Shown here: positions 33,606 through 45,735 of the stretch, piece after piece
Position numbering within the stretch: the first letter of the stretch is position 1
How the letters are laid out: each line of letters starts with the position of its first letter
DNA from: Rhyzopertha dominica
Lineage: Eukaryota; Arthropoda; Insecta; Coleoptera; Bostrichidae
DNA: 64,000 nt
NCBI GenBank assembly: GCA_025024175.1
Contig: QCXZ01000042.1
Span: 3,303,501 to 3,367,500, forward strand
Reading direction: 5' to 3'
The notes under the pieces: model-generated
The model's input: only the letters and a program-made list of their open reading frames with translations
Databases searched by the model: none
What the model was told of the DNA's origin: nothing
Position numbers and translations under genes: made by a program

Positions 33606-34748
33606 CAGAGTGTGTCACGACGAGTTCCTATTAGACGTTTATGGGGAAGCGGCCAGAAGGGAATGATGAATTCTGCAGTATTAGGTTTTCGATTGTTATC
33701 TTTTTAATGAAAATAAAGGCAACTTAAAATTACTTCCGGTTATACCAGAAGTATACGCCAACTTTGTTATTTTTAATAGAACCATATAGTTTTTTGCGGT
33801 TCTGGATTCTACCTAAAATTCTAGTGAGGCTTTGTGGAACACATGATATACTTAAATGTTACAATTTTCAAGATATAAGAGTTTAAAAAAATTGAAAGCT
33901 ACAGGACAAAGATCCAAAATACACCTCGGTCCAATCAAATTTTGAAAATGGTGTATACAGCAGTTACAGGATGACGTCATAGTTAAGTATCTAAAAATAG
34001 GCAAAATTCAAAAAAATTATATGGAACTTCCTTTTTTTCATGCCGCTTTTGGATTCTAGGGAAATTTTAGTTGGGGTTTGTGTAAAACACTATGATGCTA
34101 CAAGTAACATATTTTTTGATATTTAACATTTTATGTGAAAAACTGTTGAGATTGCATTTTATGCAACATCAGGAGTGCTATGGATGCAATTTGACAGACG
34201 CTAAGACAAGTGTATATTTAGTCTGCAACATGCTGCCGGTATCTCACACTGAGATATTCTAATTAATTGTTACCATCAGTTATCAGATAAAAATATTTGC
34301 TAGCGAAAGAAAGGAATGTCTCATAATTATATTTATTATTAATGATTATTTAATTTGATATTTTACGTTGTCATTTTGTCAATTTACTTTACACATTTCC
34401 AAATGTCTATCGTATGCAAAGACGAAGGCTAATAAAGACCAAATAAAACATTTGTTTTAGTTTCAACACCACCGACAAAAACAAAACACTAACAATTTTT
34501 ATTAGTTTTAACATTTTTGTATAAACAGCCGAAAATTTTAATAGCGAGAAACTTAGTTGCCAAATTTTTTCATAAACTCTTATATCTCGAAAATTTTAAC
34601 ATTTAGGTACATAATGTGTTACATAAAGCCGCACTTGAATTATTTTCATTAAAAAGATCACATTCGAAAACTTGATACTGCAGAATTTCATAATTCTACC
34701 CTGGCCGCTTCCCCATCGTCTAATAGGAACTTGTCGTGACACACCCTG
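33606..34748. mobile_element. TIR element with ~110-bp imperfect inverted repeats, TA-flanked
   Basis: The left end reads CAGAGTGTGTCACGACGAGT and the right end, on the other strand, CAGGGTGTGTCACGACAAGT. Pairing continues through CCTATTAGACG, GGGGAAGCGGCCAG, TTCTGCAGTAT and ATCTTTTTAATGAAAAT, about 110 bp with small indels. TA flanks both ends (33604-33605, 34749-34750). No transposase frame. TA duplication and CAGGGTG ends fit a Tc1/mariner-type non-autonomous element. Confidence 0.82.
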
Positions 34749-34948
34749 TATGTATTTAAGAAAATAAATTTGTTTTGAGCTACTTAATACATAATATTTT
34801 CAGTATTTTTCCCCTTTTTAGAATGTATGTGCGCTATTCGGTATTCTAGTGGTCTAAAGTAACTATTTCTTTTTGTTTTTGAGTTGGCTTTTTTCCACTT
34901 CCTACCCCCCCCCCCCCAAAGTAATAGGTTTCGGTACAGCCCTGAGTA

Positions 34949-36020
34949 CAGGGTGACACATAAGTCTTTGGAACCCAAAAAACGGGGTAAAATTTTTCAA
35001 CCAAATCGGAAAAAACTTGCATAATAACAAATAAACAATATAATGATGATATTATTTTAATAGATTTTCAAAATGACCACTCTTGGTCTTAATAGAAAAG
35101 CGAACGCGCTTCTCAAAGTTTTTTACAATGGACACTACCGTATCCATTGATGTCTGCCCATTCTCATTGCAACGCGGCTTTCAGGGATTTAGATCTGGGT
35201 TAAGATCTGGTGAGTTAGCTGGCAGACATCCCGAGGAATCCGGGAAGAACGTCAATCTGATATATTTCGGCGGTCAATCGAGCGTCTGAATCGAAGAAGA
35301 AACCATTGGAAGCTTTCCAAGAGCTGAAATCCCTGCCCAAATCATAATCGACTTCGGATGGTGGAATAGAACAACAAACTCGCGTTGTAAAATCAGCTAT
35401 ATTAGAAAGCCCATAAAATTCTGCACATACCTGTACGATCACGTAAAATTTGAAGATGATTTCGACTGTTTGCCATTGGCTCGATTGTAATTTTTTTTTA
35501 TCAGAAAAGACCACTGTCCAAGCGTCAACCTCATCTCGAAGAAGACGACATTGCTGGAGTCTCTCCCGCCTCATCCAATCGGTAAGCACTTGATCAGTTC
35601 ACCAGCCTAAGAGCAATGCTTCAGTTTTTTTTTCAACACCCTACGAACTGTTTCTCTTTAGATATGGAGCTCTTTAGCCATTCTCCGCATCGACTGTCCA
35701 TTGTTGCAGTCGATTTGCTTTCGGATGTGATTGACAAGCTCTGTTATAGAAACAGAGGTCGGCCTTCAACTTCTTGAACAGTGTTCTTTTTAACAATCTC
35801 GCTGGTGGCAACGCCTGCCTTATAAAACCCAAAATTGCTGCTCGCTTCTCTTTCGTGATCATTTGTAAAATGTTAATGTGAGTTATCAGAACTTAAATTA
35901 AATTTTCTTGTACACAATTTGACGAAGAATTCAAATATAACAATACAAATTATATAACTTTCAGAAATTGTAAGAAAATTTGACATGAAACTGAGGTCCA
36001 AAGACTTATGTGTCACCCTG
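34949..36020 (-). mobile_element. Tc1/mariner-type transposon with perfect 24-bp TIRs
   Basis: Both ends begin CAGGGTGACACATAAGTCTT and match perfectly for 24 bp; TA flanks both sides (34947-34948, 36021-36022). On the minus strand a 62-aa frame from 35862 (ITKEKRAAILGFIRQ) looks like the N-terminal DNA-binding part. The 124-aa frame 35215-35589 contains DAWTVVFSDKK, with an FSD(E) block typical of the first or second catalytic region of Tc1-like transposases. The remaining catalytic blocks are missing or frame-shifted and the element is only 1.07 kb, so it is probably immobile without help. Confidence 0.85.
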
Positions 36021-36121
36021 TACATATATATTCGTATGAAAATCATCAATACATTTCCCACCACTGTCAATTTCATGCGCTACGGTCGACTTTTATAGAA
36101 GCGTTGAAAGAAAAAATCTTT

Positions 36122-38145
36122 TCATTCATCGCTAAGAGATCTCGCATTTTCGCAACACATGTATATCTCTTCTGGATAAAGTATTAAAGAAAAACCGTAG
36201 AAAAACTCCAATTCGATCTCGATTATCTTAAGCCAATCTTCTACACTTCATCAACACGATGGATAGACGCAAAACCACCAGGTCATGCTGTACGGGGGCA
36301 CCTGTTGCCCATATGTTCAATTGGGCATTATCACTTTTTTTGAAAATTACGTAAAATGAATTTTGAAGTTCATATATATCGTACGCCATGTTAAAAAAGC
36401 AAAAAAAAATATTTGTAGGTAGAGAATTTCAGGTCTGAAATTCGAATCTTAGGAGTCACCGCCAAAACGCTTCTAACCAAGGTTATTCAACTCGTGACGT
36501 CAAGTGTCATGTAAACATTACCGAGGAGCGTGCTGTTTAATGGTGTAGTATCATTCTTGTATTGGAAAAGCTTTTGTGCGATATTTATTGAAAGGACGCT
36601 GTAAGAGGTCGCACCAAAAAGTGATTTGTGTAGTTTTACAAGCATCTATTACGTACGGAAAACAAAAAAAAGTTTTGTTTTGTACATGGTTATAAAAGTA
36701 CTTAAACTTAACTTAAACCGTTCCTCGAGATTATCAACGTATGAAAAAGTTGTAAGGCTCCTAGACGTGATATGCCTAAATCGCAAAGTTTGTTTTTCCG
36801 TTTATGAATATCATCTTAATTCTTACTGTAAGTTTTATTATTCTGTTTGATGTTTACCATTCAGATTCCATTTTATTATAGCTTGAAGAGGATATGAAAA
36901 ATTATATGCGTTTTAAGTTGATAGAGGGAAATGTTATAATAAAGAACGACGTTGTTCCTCATATATTCGACTGTTAGCCAGACCGGAAACGAGCCGCAAG
37001 AGCCCCGAAAACAAATGGCAATTTATATTTATTCTGACCTCTAAAATAAATGTCAAGTTTAGGGTACATTTTTGATTCTTACATTTTTATGTTTACATGT
37101 AGAATGTTTCCAATAACCCTCTGTGATCAAATTATCAATGCTACATTAATTTGATAAAAGTTCACTTATGCTGTTGCTTTTACGTTCCTCATCTGTGCCG
37201 CGTTGAACCGCTTGTCGCTATAAACAAATTCCATAACAATGAACATGCCTTCAGAAGTCATAACTCATAAGTATTTCACTTTTTCTTGGCGTATTTTAAT
37301 TCGCTTGTCATAAAATGAACACAAACAAACTGATAAATTGACGGGCTAGGGCTAAGGCTGACGCGTGACACGCTGACCCCAGATATAAACAAGCTGCCAT
37401 TTACAAGACACCTGACGTCACAGCCAATACGTTCGCGTTTTGTCGGTCCCTTTAAATATTCACATTTTTAGTATTAAAAATACACCTTACGATCCATTTT
37501 TCGAGTTTATAAGCTGTCATGGCTGTTTTGTGGATTAGATGCTACCTATTAATATGCAATTTAATAAAATATAAATACATGCCAAATACCCAGTTGTCAA
37601 TTGTCCACATTCACAAGAAGGGTTGATAGATGGATCCCACTTATTAAGAAAAGAGTAAGATTCAGAGTGACACAAGACTTTCTCGGGAGATCAGTTCGTG
37701 CCACCTTTCCTGTAGAATCGTTGCCAAACAGAACGCCATCCATCTTCAATGGTGTAAGGGGCACGAAGAGATTCCCAGAGTCCACAGAGGTTTTCTGGAA
37801 GTTAGCCGAATTGTGGGTAGCTCTTGCAGATCTCGAGAAATCAGAAACTCATTAGGAGCTGATTGATATTTTTGCTAAGCTTTATATGCAGCAAACTGTC
37901 TGCGAATCTCCGGAGGAGCAATATTTGAAAGAATCGGAAGCCCAGGTAATGGAGTTGATTTAATTGTTCCAGTGATTAGTCGCATAGCAGTATTTAGTTT
38001 AGTGTCAANTTTTCCTGTGTGATGACTATTTTTCCATACAGGACAGCAAGGCAGTTGCAGAAGTACGGAGTACACTTGCGTTTGCACCCCAACTTGTACC
38101 AGCAGCTTATGCAGAATGTTATTTCTAGTCTGTCAGCTATACCGA
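36122..38145 (-). mobile_element. Non-LTR fragment (family X), copy 2, split by an insertion
   Basis: 36122-36320 corresponds to 26290-26490 of copy 1 and 37600-38140 continues it (minus-strand blocks CCPVWKNSHHTGK, AMRLITGTIKSTPLPGLP, NIAPPEIRRQFAAYKA). A 1.27-kb TIR element separates the two parts. An N lies near 38009. The copy is truncated on its 5' side (right) and carries stops. Confidence 0.82.
36318..37596. mobile_element. TIR element Y, copy A, inserted in the family-X fragment
   Basis: The ends read CAATTGGGCATT and AATACCCAGTTG. The flanks carry TCAATTG on both sides (36317-36323, 37597-37603), a possible target duplication overlapping the end motif. Most of it (36572-37590) recurs in inverted orientation at 40628-41675, with shared blocks such as GACCGGAAACGAGCCGCAAG and CCTGACGTCAC. 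No transposase frame is recognisable. Confidence 0.72.
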
Positions 38146-38149
38146 CCGA

Positions 38150-39415
38150 AAGGGAATATTTCAAGTGGACCGAACATCAAATATTTTAAGCGGTACGAGC
38201 TAGAAATATTAAAGTTAAAATGTGATAATAGGCAAAAGCATCATCGACGTAACGCTACCACACCCAAGGAAAATACTGTTTTTTATGTTTCGAATCGGCC
38301 CATAAATAAATTTGCCAAACTGTTTGTCATGGCAGTCCTTTCATGTTGTTAAACTGCTGAATTTTTTCTTATGGTTTAATTAGAATAAAAATCACACTTA
38401 GCTCTTATTTTATTTATAGCTACCAATATTTTTTACCGTTATTAAAGGAGTATACCTAGTTGTTATTAAAAACATAAACGATTATTTGGTCGAACTCTAT
38501 TGCAACTTTTAAATCAGCTTAAACAGAGTCCAATATTGACAGCAATATGAGCATATTTTATAACGGTCCTGAAAGCTCGCGAAAACAATTAAAATAATAC
38601 ATTAAACTCGACATCCGCCTTATTGGTGGGAATCGGAATAAATTAATTATTTAATAATTATTAATTATTTTAGAAGTTAAGTTCCCTTCGCTATATTTCC
38701 AATAACTTTTCTGAATTACAAAAGTTTTAGTGGACTTGGTCGTTTACACATATGGGACCGTTACTTTAAGATTAGAGAACACAGAAATCCGCTAATTGGT
38801 GTTTGCTCGATATTGTACACAAATATATACACCAATTTATAAGCAATGAGCATCACATGATACCTAATACAATGAATGATTTACGTATCCTATATAAATA
38901 TCCATTCACCTGCAAGTTTTTACGTAACATATCGTAATCTTTCCGTTGAACATGTATTTACGATTATTTAGCGTGGTTCACATGAATTATGTAAGTAAAG
39001 AAAATTACGTCATACCTGGATACTGCAGTATGATTTTAAAGAAAGGTTAAATAAACTACATCACGCTAAAAGGCATTGCTTATGGGCATTTAACGTCCTT
39101 TTTATCAATTTTGTGAGTCTATAAAAATTAAGTAGGTAAAGAACGAGCAAAAATATTCTGCGAATATGGTTTTGATTATTTAAGCACTTTTTTCCTCTTG
39201 TTTGTTGCCTGTTATTAGCTGTATAATTTCTCAACAAACCAGTTTCTTTCAAGACTATACATTTTATTTGTGTTGCGCAAGGTATGTTTTAAAATAGCAT
39301 TAAATTTTGGGAAAATACTACAAATTGAAATATTCTTATAGCACTTACTTATTATAAAAGTGTGGAGACCGTGGAATAGGGTGAATGTTTCCCACCCACA
39401 AGAAGGTGAAATCAA
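38150..39415. other. No recognisable gene
   Basis: AT-rich with small frames only (78 and 63 aa) and no domain. May include decayed element sequence. Confidence 0.4.
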
Positions 39416-39419
39416 CGTA

Positions 39420-40520
39420 GAGGTTGTTGAAGAAGTCGAAATGGCGAAAGATGTTTTTGACAATAATGTTGAAAATTATGTACTCCTAAGAAACAAATCT
39501 CATTAATCGAAATCTTAATCATTTACGACCTCAACCTAAACAGATAGTTTGAAAGTTTATGAATACATCAAAAATGCAGAGGTAAAAAGCGGGGCCACCA
39601 CTAGAATGACCAAAATTTCACAATCTACTGTGAGAAATATAGCTGGAAATAGAATTCAGGACAGGAAAGTGCGAAAAGACGCTGGTTCGTCGAGGGTTTT
39701 GAAAGATGATCACGCAAATTTAATACAACGTTTGATTTATGAGGCATGCAAAAATAATTTTATATTGGCAATTGAAAAATCACACAAGAAAATTAAAACT
39801 GAGCTAATAATTAGCTGCTGTAAGTTTGCGCATTTTTTAAAATAAAAATTGAGTTAGATTATAAGCAAATTAATAAACTCCAAGTGCTTATGGAATCTCC
39901 ACGAATTTCGGAATGACGAGTAAATTACTTAAACCAAATTAAAAAATTTCGAGATGAAGATAGACCAATCATATAAGTCGAAGCAACTTGGAACGACACC
40001 CATGACACTGTGAAAATAGGTTGGTGCGATAAGAGTGACAAATAATAGTTAATCTACATGCGAGTTCTAAAACCGGATGGGTGGAAGATACATTATTTTT
40101 ATCTGTTAAAAATATGAAGGACACAAAGGTCGATTACCAAGAAGTATGACAGCTAAAGTTTTTGAAAACTGGTTTGAGAATAAACTGCTGCCAAAGCTTC
40201 CGGCCAATGCAGTAATTATTGTATTAGACATAGAGTCTTATCATTCTGCTCAAATTGAAAAAATTCAAATACGTCTTTAAATAAAGAAAAAATCAAAGAC
40301 TTTCTTTTAAAACATGGCTTATATTTTGAAGAATGTTATACAGAGAAACAACTCTGGCAGATTCTAAAGACAAAATGTTCCGATAAAACACTTCGAATTG
40401 GTAGTTTGGCTGAAGAGCATGGACACACATTTTTACGACTATGCCTGGCATCACTGTACGAACTTAAGAGTCATGTAAGGATGCCAAATACTGCATCAAA
40501 CAGTGGTCTGTGGTGAAGTG
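39420..40520 (+). pseudogene. DDE_3-type (Tc1/IS630-like) transposase relic
   Basis: The 98-aa frame 39549-39845 carries a helix-turn-helix style segment (ISQSTVRNIAG) and then KDDHANLIQRLIYEACKNN. Later frames give VEATWNDTHDTVKIGWCDKS (first catalytic region), KVFENWFENKLLPKLP, NAVIIVLDIESYHSAQIEK (second Asp; the usual Asp-Asn-Ala is Asp-Ile-Glu) and SLAEEHGHTFLRL just before the third position, where the homology ends. At least four frame changes or stops interrupt it. No TIRs were assigned. Confidence 0.72.
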
Positions 40521-40627
40521 TCGTAAATATTAGGGAAATTTAACTAGACCGTTAAGTTGTATTAGGTAACAGAATATGTCTAGGCCCACAACAGGACTGG
40601 GCTTTTGCTCGACTTGGCGTAAGGAGC

Positions 40628-41689
40628 CAATTGGGTATTTGCCATGTATTTATATTTTATTAAATTGCATATTAATAGGTAGCATCTAATCCACAAAACA
40701 GCTGTGACTGCTTATAAATTCGAAAAAAATGATCGTAAGGTATATTTTTAATATTAAAAATGTGAACATTTAAAGGGACCGCCAAAAGGCGAACATATTG
40801 GCCGTGACGTCAGGTGTCTTATAAATGGCCGCTTGTTTACATCTGGGGTCAGCGCGTCACGCGTCAGCCTCAGCCCGTCAATTTATCAGTTTGTTGTTTG
40901 CGTTCATTTTGTGACAAGCAAATTAAAATACGCCAAGAAAAAGTGAAATACTAATGAGTTATGACTTCTGAAGGCATGTTCATTGTTACGGAATTTGCGT
41001 ACAGCGACGAGCGGTTCAATGCGGCGGATATGAGGAACGTAAAAGCAACAGCATAAGTGAACTTTTCATCAAATTAACGTAGCATTAATAATTTGATCAC
41101 AGTGGATTGTTGGAAACATACTATTTGTAAACATAAAAATGTAAGAATTAAGAATGTACCCTAAACTTGACATTTATTTTAGAGGTCAGAATAAATATAA
41201 ATTGCCATTTATTTTCGGGGCTCTTGCGGCTCGTTTCCGGTCTGGCTAACAGTCGAATATATGGGGAACAACGTCCTTCTTTATTATAACATTTACCTCA
41301 TCAACTTAAAACGCGTATAATTTTTCATATCCCCTTCAAGCTATAACAAAATGGAAACTGAATGGTAAACACTTATAACCCCAAAAAGAATAATAAAACT
41401 TACAGTAAGAATTAAGATGATCTTCACCACAGAAAACAAACTTTGCGATTTCGGCATGTCACGTCTAGGGGCCTTAAACAACTTTTCCATACGTTGATAA
41501 TCTCAAGGAACGGTTAAAAAAAATATCAGCTGTACTGACTGAAGTACTTTTATAACCTTGCACAAAACAACACTTGTTTTGTTTTCCATACATAACAGAT
41601 GCTTGTAAAACTACACAAATCACTTTTTGGTGCGGCCTCTTACACCGTCCTTTCAATAAACACCACACAAAATATAATACCCAACTGTC
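40628..41689. mobile_element. TIR element Y, copy B (inverted)
   Basis: Runs from CAATTGGGTATTT to AATACCCAACTG, so both ends share CARTTGGGTATT. It is the inverted counterpart of 36318-37596. The 93-aa minus-strand frame at 41474-41755 is not matched by any domain I know. Confidence 0.75.
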
Positions 41690-42625
41690 ATATATATAAA
41701 AAAAGTTGTTTCCAAGAAATATTGTTTTAAAACTCATGTGTGGATGCAGTATCATAGAGTATTGCGTAGGCCCGGTACCTAGCTTTTATTTACCCCATCG
41801 TGATAAAATAAATTGCATGCGTGAGAAGGGGAAGTTGCACCTAATTAATGTGAATCGATAATTGATTTTCTTGCCAGCCAAAGACGGAAATAACATCATC
41901 GGTTACGCAAAATTTTCTTATTATAGCAGCCGAAAGATATTTTTAGATAGGTAGCATGCTGAATTGCATGTAAAACACGACAGAGATATAAATAACAGGG
42001 AATCCCTTCGAATATCCAGAATTATATATTTTGTAAAGTGTTTATGTTGCCTCAAGCAGATATTGATTTATTCTCCATGTGGGTGGTTGGTATTTGGAAA
42101 AACCATGTAGTGGGGTGAATCATGTATGAGGGCGTCTTTGTTTTCCCTGCTGCACAGCGAAAACGGTTATAAACTAACTGATCTGGTCGAAAATTATATC
42201 CTTATGTCACCCAAATGGACTAAATTCGACAATAAATAAGTTGGTTCATGTACAATATCCTATATATCTATATTTAACTGCTTCAGAAATATTATCTATA
42301 GCATAAAATTTGAAATTGAAAGCCCAAAATAATACAATTACTAATTAAATATTTGTTTTCATGGCATACCTGAGATATAATAAATTTATAATGCTACACT
42401 TACCACCCTACTGAGTGGCAAAAATATTTAAAAAAAAATAATGTACTTTTTCTTAAACATAATTTATATTTTTTGACATACCTCGCGTATAGCTGGATGG
42501 TTGCGCTTTACATTGAGACTATGCAGAACTTTTTATAAAGAATGCGTTTGTGTCGAAAAATAAAAAACAAAAAAGTTTCTCATATATTGCTAACTTTCGT
42601 ATATAGGAGTATGCCACAACCAATT
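41690..42625. other. No recognisable gene
   Basis: AT-rich with no frame above about 60 aa and no obvious repeat structure. Confidence 0.4.
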
Positions 42626-43312
42626 ACTTCCACATCCAACGGATGGGAAGTATTGTAGCGCGAAAAAAATTTTCAAAAATTTTATTTGCTCATTCGCTTT
42701 AAAATGGTCGAAAACGCAATAAAAACATTTGAGCAAAACAAATTTCTTGTCTGTGTGTCTGTGGTATTGTTTGTGGACACGATAACTTTCGAAAGACTTA
42801 ATATATGAACTTGAAATTTGGCAAACGTATAAATCTCAACTACCCAAAGCGACCTATTGTTTGTGGGGTAAGTAGGGTATCAGGAAGGGGACGAAATTGG
42901 GGAGTAACTACCCTTTTTGCAAATTCTTATTTTTTATTTTTTCTCGTTTTAGTATGTGATTATTAGTACAACTGCGAGTATTATTCGTTCTTATAAATTT
43001 TCGGTGCAGCAAACTTTAGAAGATATTAGCAAAATGCTTAAAGTAAACGGTTTTTTCTAAATATCTCCGAATATATTTAATATATTCAAAAATTAAATAC
43101 TATCAGATAGGAAATAAAATTTCACACCAAAAGTGACTTAGAAAAGTTATTCAAAATTTTTGCATTTTCGAAATATTTTCAAAAAAAAAACCTATTTTGG
43201 ACCCTGCTCGCACGATTTTTTTTTAGTCAGAAAGCATTCAAAACTTGATTACTAATCGTATAGTATAAGAAATAAAAACGTAAATGTCATTTTGATAATT
43301 GGATGTGGAAGT
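42626..43312. mobile_element. Non-autonomous TIR element, copy B
   Basis: Perfect 14-bp inverted ends ACTTCCACATCCAA (42626-42639) and TTGGATGTGGAAGT (43299-43312). The body is the inverted counterpart of 24498-25325. ATT flanks both ends, a possible 3-bp target duplication. Confidence 0.8.
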
Positions 43313-45730
43313 ATTGATTCAATTTGCAGCGGTTTTTTAATCATTTTCATTTTTAATGGCATATTACTTTTCTTCTAGGTATAAAGCACTTGACATTTAC
43401 GTTACGTTCGACTATTAAGGTTGAGGAGCAGGATAACAATCAAGGGTAAAGTAGTCACGTCAACAATTTCCTACAAAACAGTTGTTACAATGAAGTAAGA
43501 TATATTTGCTCTATTGTTCTCGCCACAAAAACTGTACACATCTAGTAAGGAAGTCGCCTATACTGAAACGTTTGACGTAACACTTACATATTCGTTAGTT
43601 TAATGGTTTTGGGTCTAAAAATTACTTATTCATGATGGAGGACAGGATGCAACAAACACTTTTATGCGTAAAAATATGATATATTTTTTTTTTAATAGAA
43701 CTGCAATTTAATAGTAATAAGTAGCAATAAGTACAAACGTATGATTCAAAAGTTTTGGAAAAAAATCATTGGTTAGATGGAGTGACAAAAATTAATGTCA
43801 TTTAAATAAACAATGCAAAAGTTTGTGATTTGTGCTTTACATAATATCTTATAAAATTGATCTTCGTCGAGGTACTTATATAATCTGGTTGGGCGAATGT
43901 CGAAACGAGTCAATGTCAATGATTTATCGAATAAAAACATAAGCAAATCGATAATTTACAGCACGATCGAAGTTTCAAAGAATGTAAAGAAGGGATACTC
44001 TATATAAACTTGCCTAAAAAGGGTCGGCCCCGGGTTTTCAACCAATTAAGAGAGGGCAGACTAACTGACGCAACTAAACACAAAAATGGTACGTCACGGC
44101 GAAACTGGCCAGAACATTTAATGNTGGACAAAGAACGGTGTTTAGGACCCNATCAAGCAAGAATATTGTCTTACGGAAAAGGAGGAAGAAGAAGCAAAAA
44201 GCACACGATTTTTAATAGATTATCTCTGTGGGATTCTGGTAATTTCTCGTGAAATAAAGAAACTTCTGAATCGGAAAGATGTTAGTCCTTGCGAACTAAC
44301 CTATCTTATAAAAATGTTCATAGAAACGACATACAATTCATTGACGAGATAATTGGTAATCCATAGTAATTATTAAAGACAGAGTTTAGAGTTCGATTAC
44401 CCGCATGTGCGGCGAATCACATGGGTCGTTCAGGCGCCGTTGAATAATTTGTATTGCTCGTTATATATCAATAAGTTAACGCGATGATTTTCGTATTACT
44501 ACTAGAAATAATTTATGACAAATCGGCAGAAATATGCTACCTGTCCTTTTTCGGCAAGGACAGTCCGTTTTTCCTTTTTTGACCAAAATGTCCATGTGAC
44601 TTTTTTAGCGTCAAATTGGCCTTTTCACAAACTATAATAATAATGTTGCGGGTATACGATAGTATTATATCTTTTATTTTTTCCATATTAGCTAGTCAGC
44701 CTGTTCGAGATTTACTTGAATTTTGAAGAGAATTGTGAAGGATTTTATTGATCAACAAATTACATGAACATATTTCGAATATACCTTGAAATTCTACAGA
44801 AAAATTGTTTATAAATAACTTTAAAAGCGAAATTGTTGCAATTCTTGTAAGCATACGTAATTTTCGCTACCTTATATCTACTAATTACTATAAATAAGTA
44901 AAAATTGCTGCAGTTGCATTAACTGAGCAATAGGTTTGGATTAATTAGTAATTACGCAAATATCTTGAAAAGGGTTAATTATAGCGACTTTTACAAGGTA
45001 TATTTTTTTATTGCAAAAGATTATAAGAACAGTTCTATTGGTCCTAAAATGATATTCAGGGTGGTGCAAAAAAGTTATGACATTTTAAATGTGCGTAAAA
45101 TATGGTAGATGGCAAATATCAGTCATTACTTGAATACATCGACCCAAAAAACCATGTACCAAATTTCACTAAAATATTTTAATTAAGTTATTTCAAAATA
45201 TCAAAAACAAAATCTAAACTTCCACACACTGTATCTTTGTTAGTATTAATTTTTGGACTAAGATAAGTTGGGTTAAATCGGCTTATTTTTGTCCAAGGAA
45301 TGTAGGTTTGTGTAAAGACTTTTTATATACAACCTGTATATCTCTAACCAATGACATAAAATAGAGATATTATTATAGAAAGAGGGAAAACGTAGGTACT
45401 TATTTAATTATAATTAAATTCTGGTCTTCCATGTGAACGAATGGAAGATCTTTCGTTTTAGTGTAACCGGTTCATGTTATTACCACAGAAATCTTATTTA
45501 TTATAATATACGATTTCTGTGGTTATTACCCCTGCCCCTGCAACTTATGCTTTCGTCATTTCTTGATCAGCTATTGCTATTAGCGTTTTAAATATTTACG
45601 GTGTTGGCAACACATATTTTTGACACATGACATACCTAACCTCACTTTTCGTACTGTTTTTGTAATGAGTTCTAACCTAACTTCTATGCGTTAAACTTTA
45701 AAATAATATGCAAGTAACGAATACAGAACA
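43313..45730. other. Upstream flank of MTG2; repeat remnants, no firm gene
   Basis: An 80-aa plus-strand frame at 44010-44252 starts MPKKGRPRVFNQLREGRL and contains two N calls. It looks like a piece of a mobile-element protein but no family is recognised. 45080-45360 is an AT-rich repeat resembling 23460-23700. The last few hundred bases before 45736 should contain the MTG2 promoter; no motif was identified. Confidence 0.45.
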
Positions 45731-45735
45731 AGATT

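Noticed and set aside
44010..44252. 80-aa frame starting MPKKGRPRVFNQ
   Set aside because: It contains two N calls and no recognisable domain; possibly a mobile-element scrap, not supportable as a gene.
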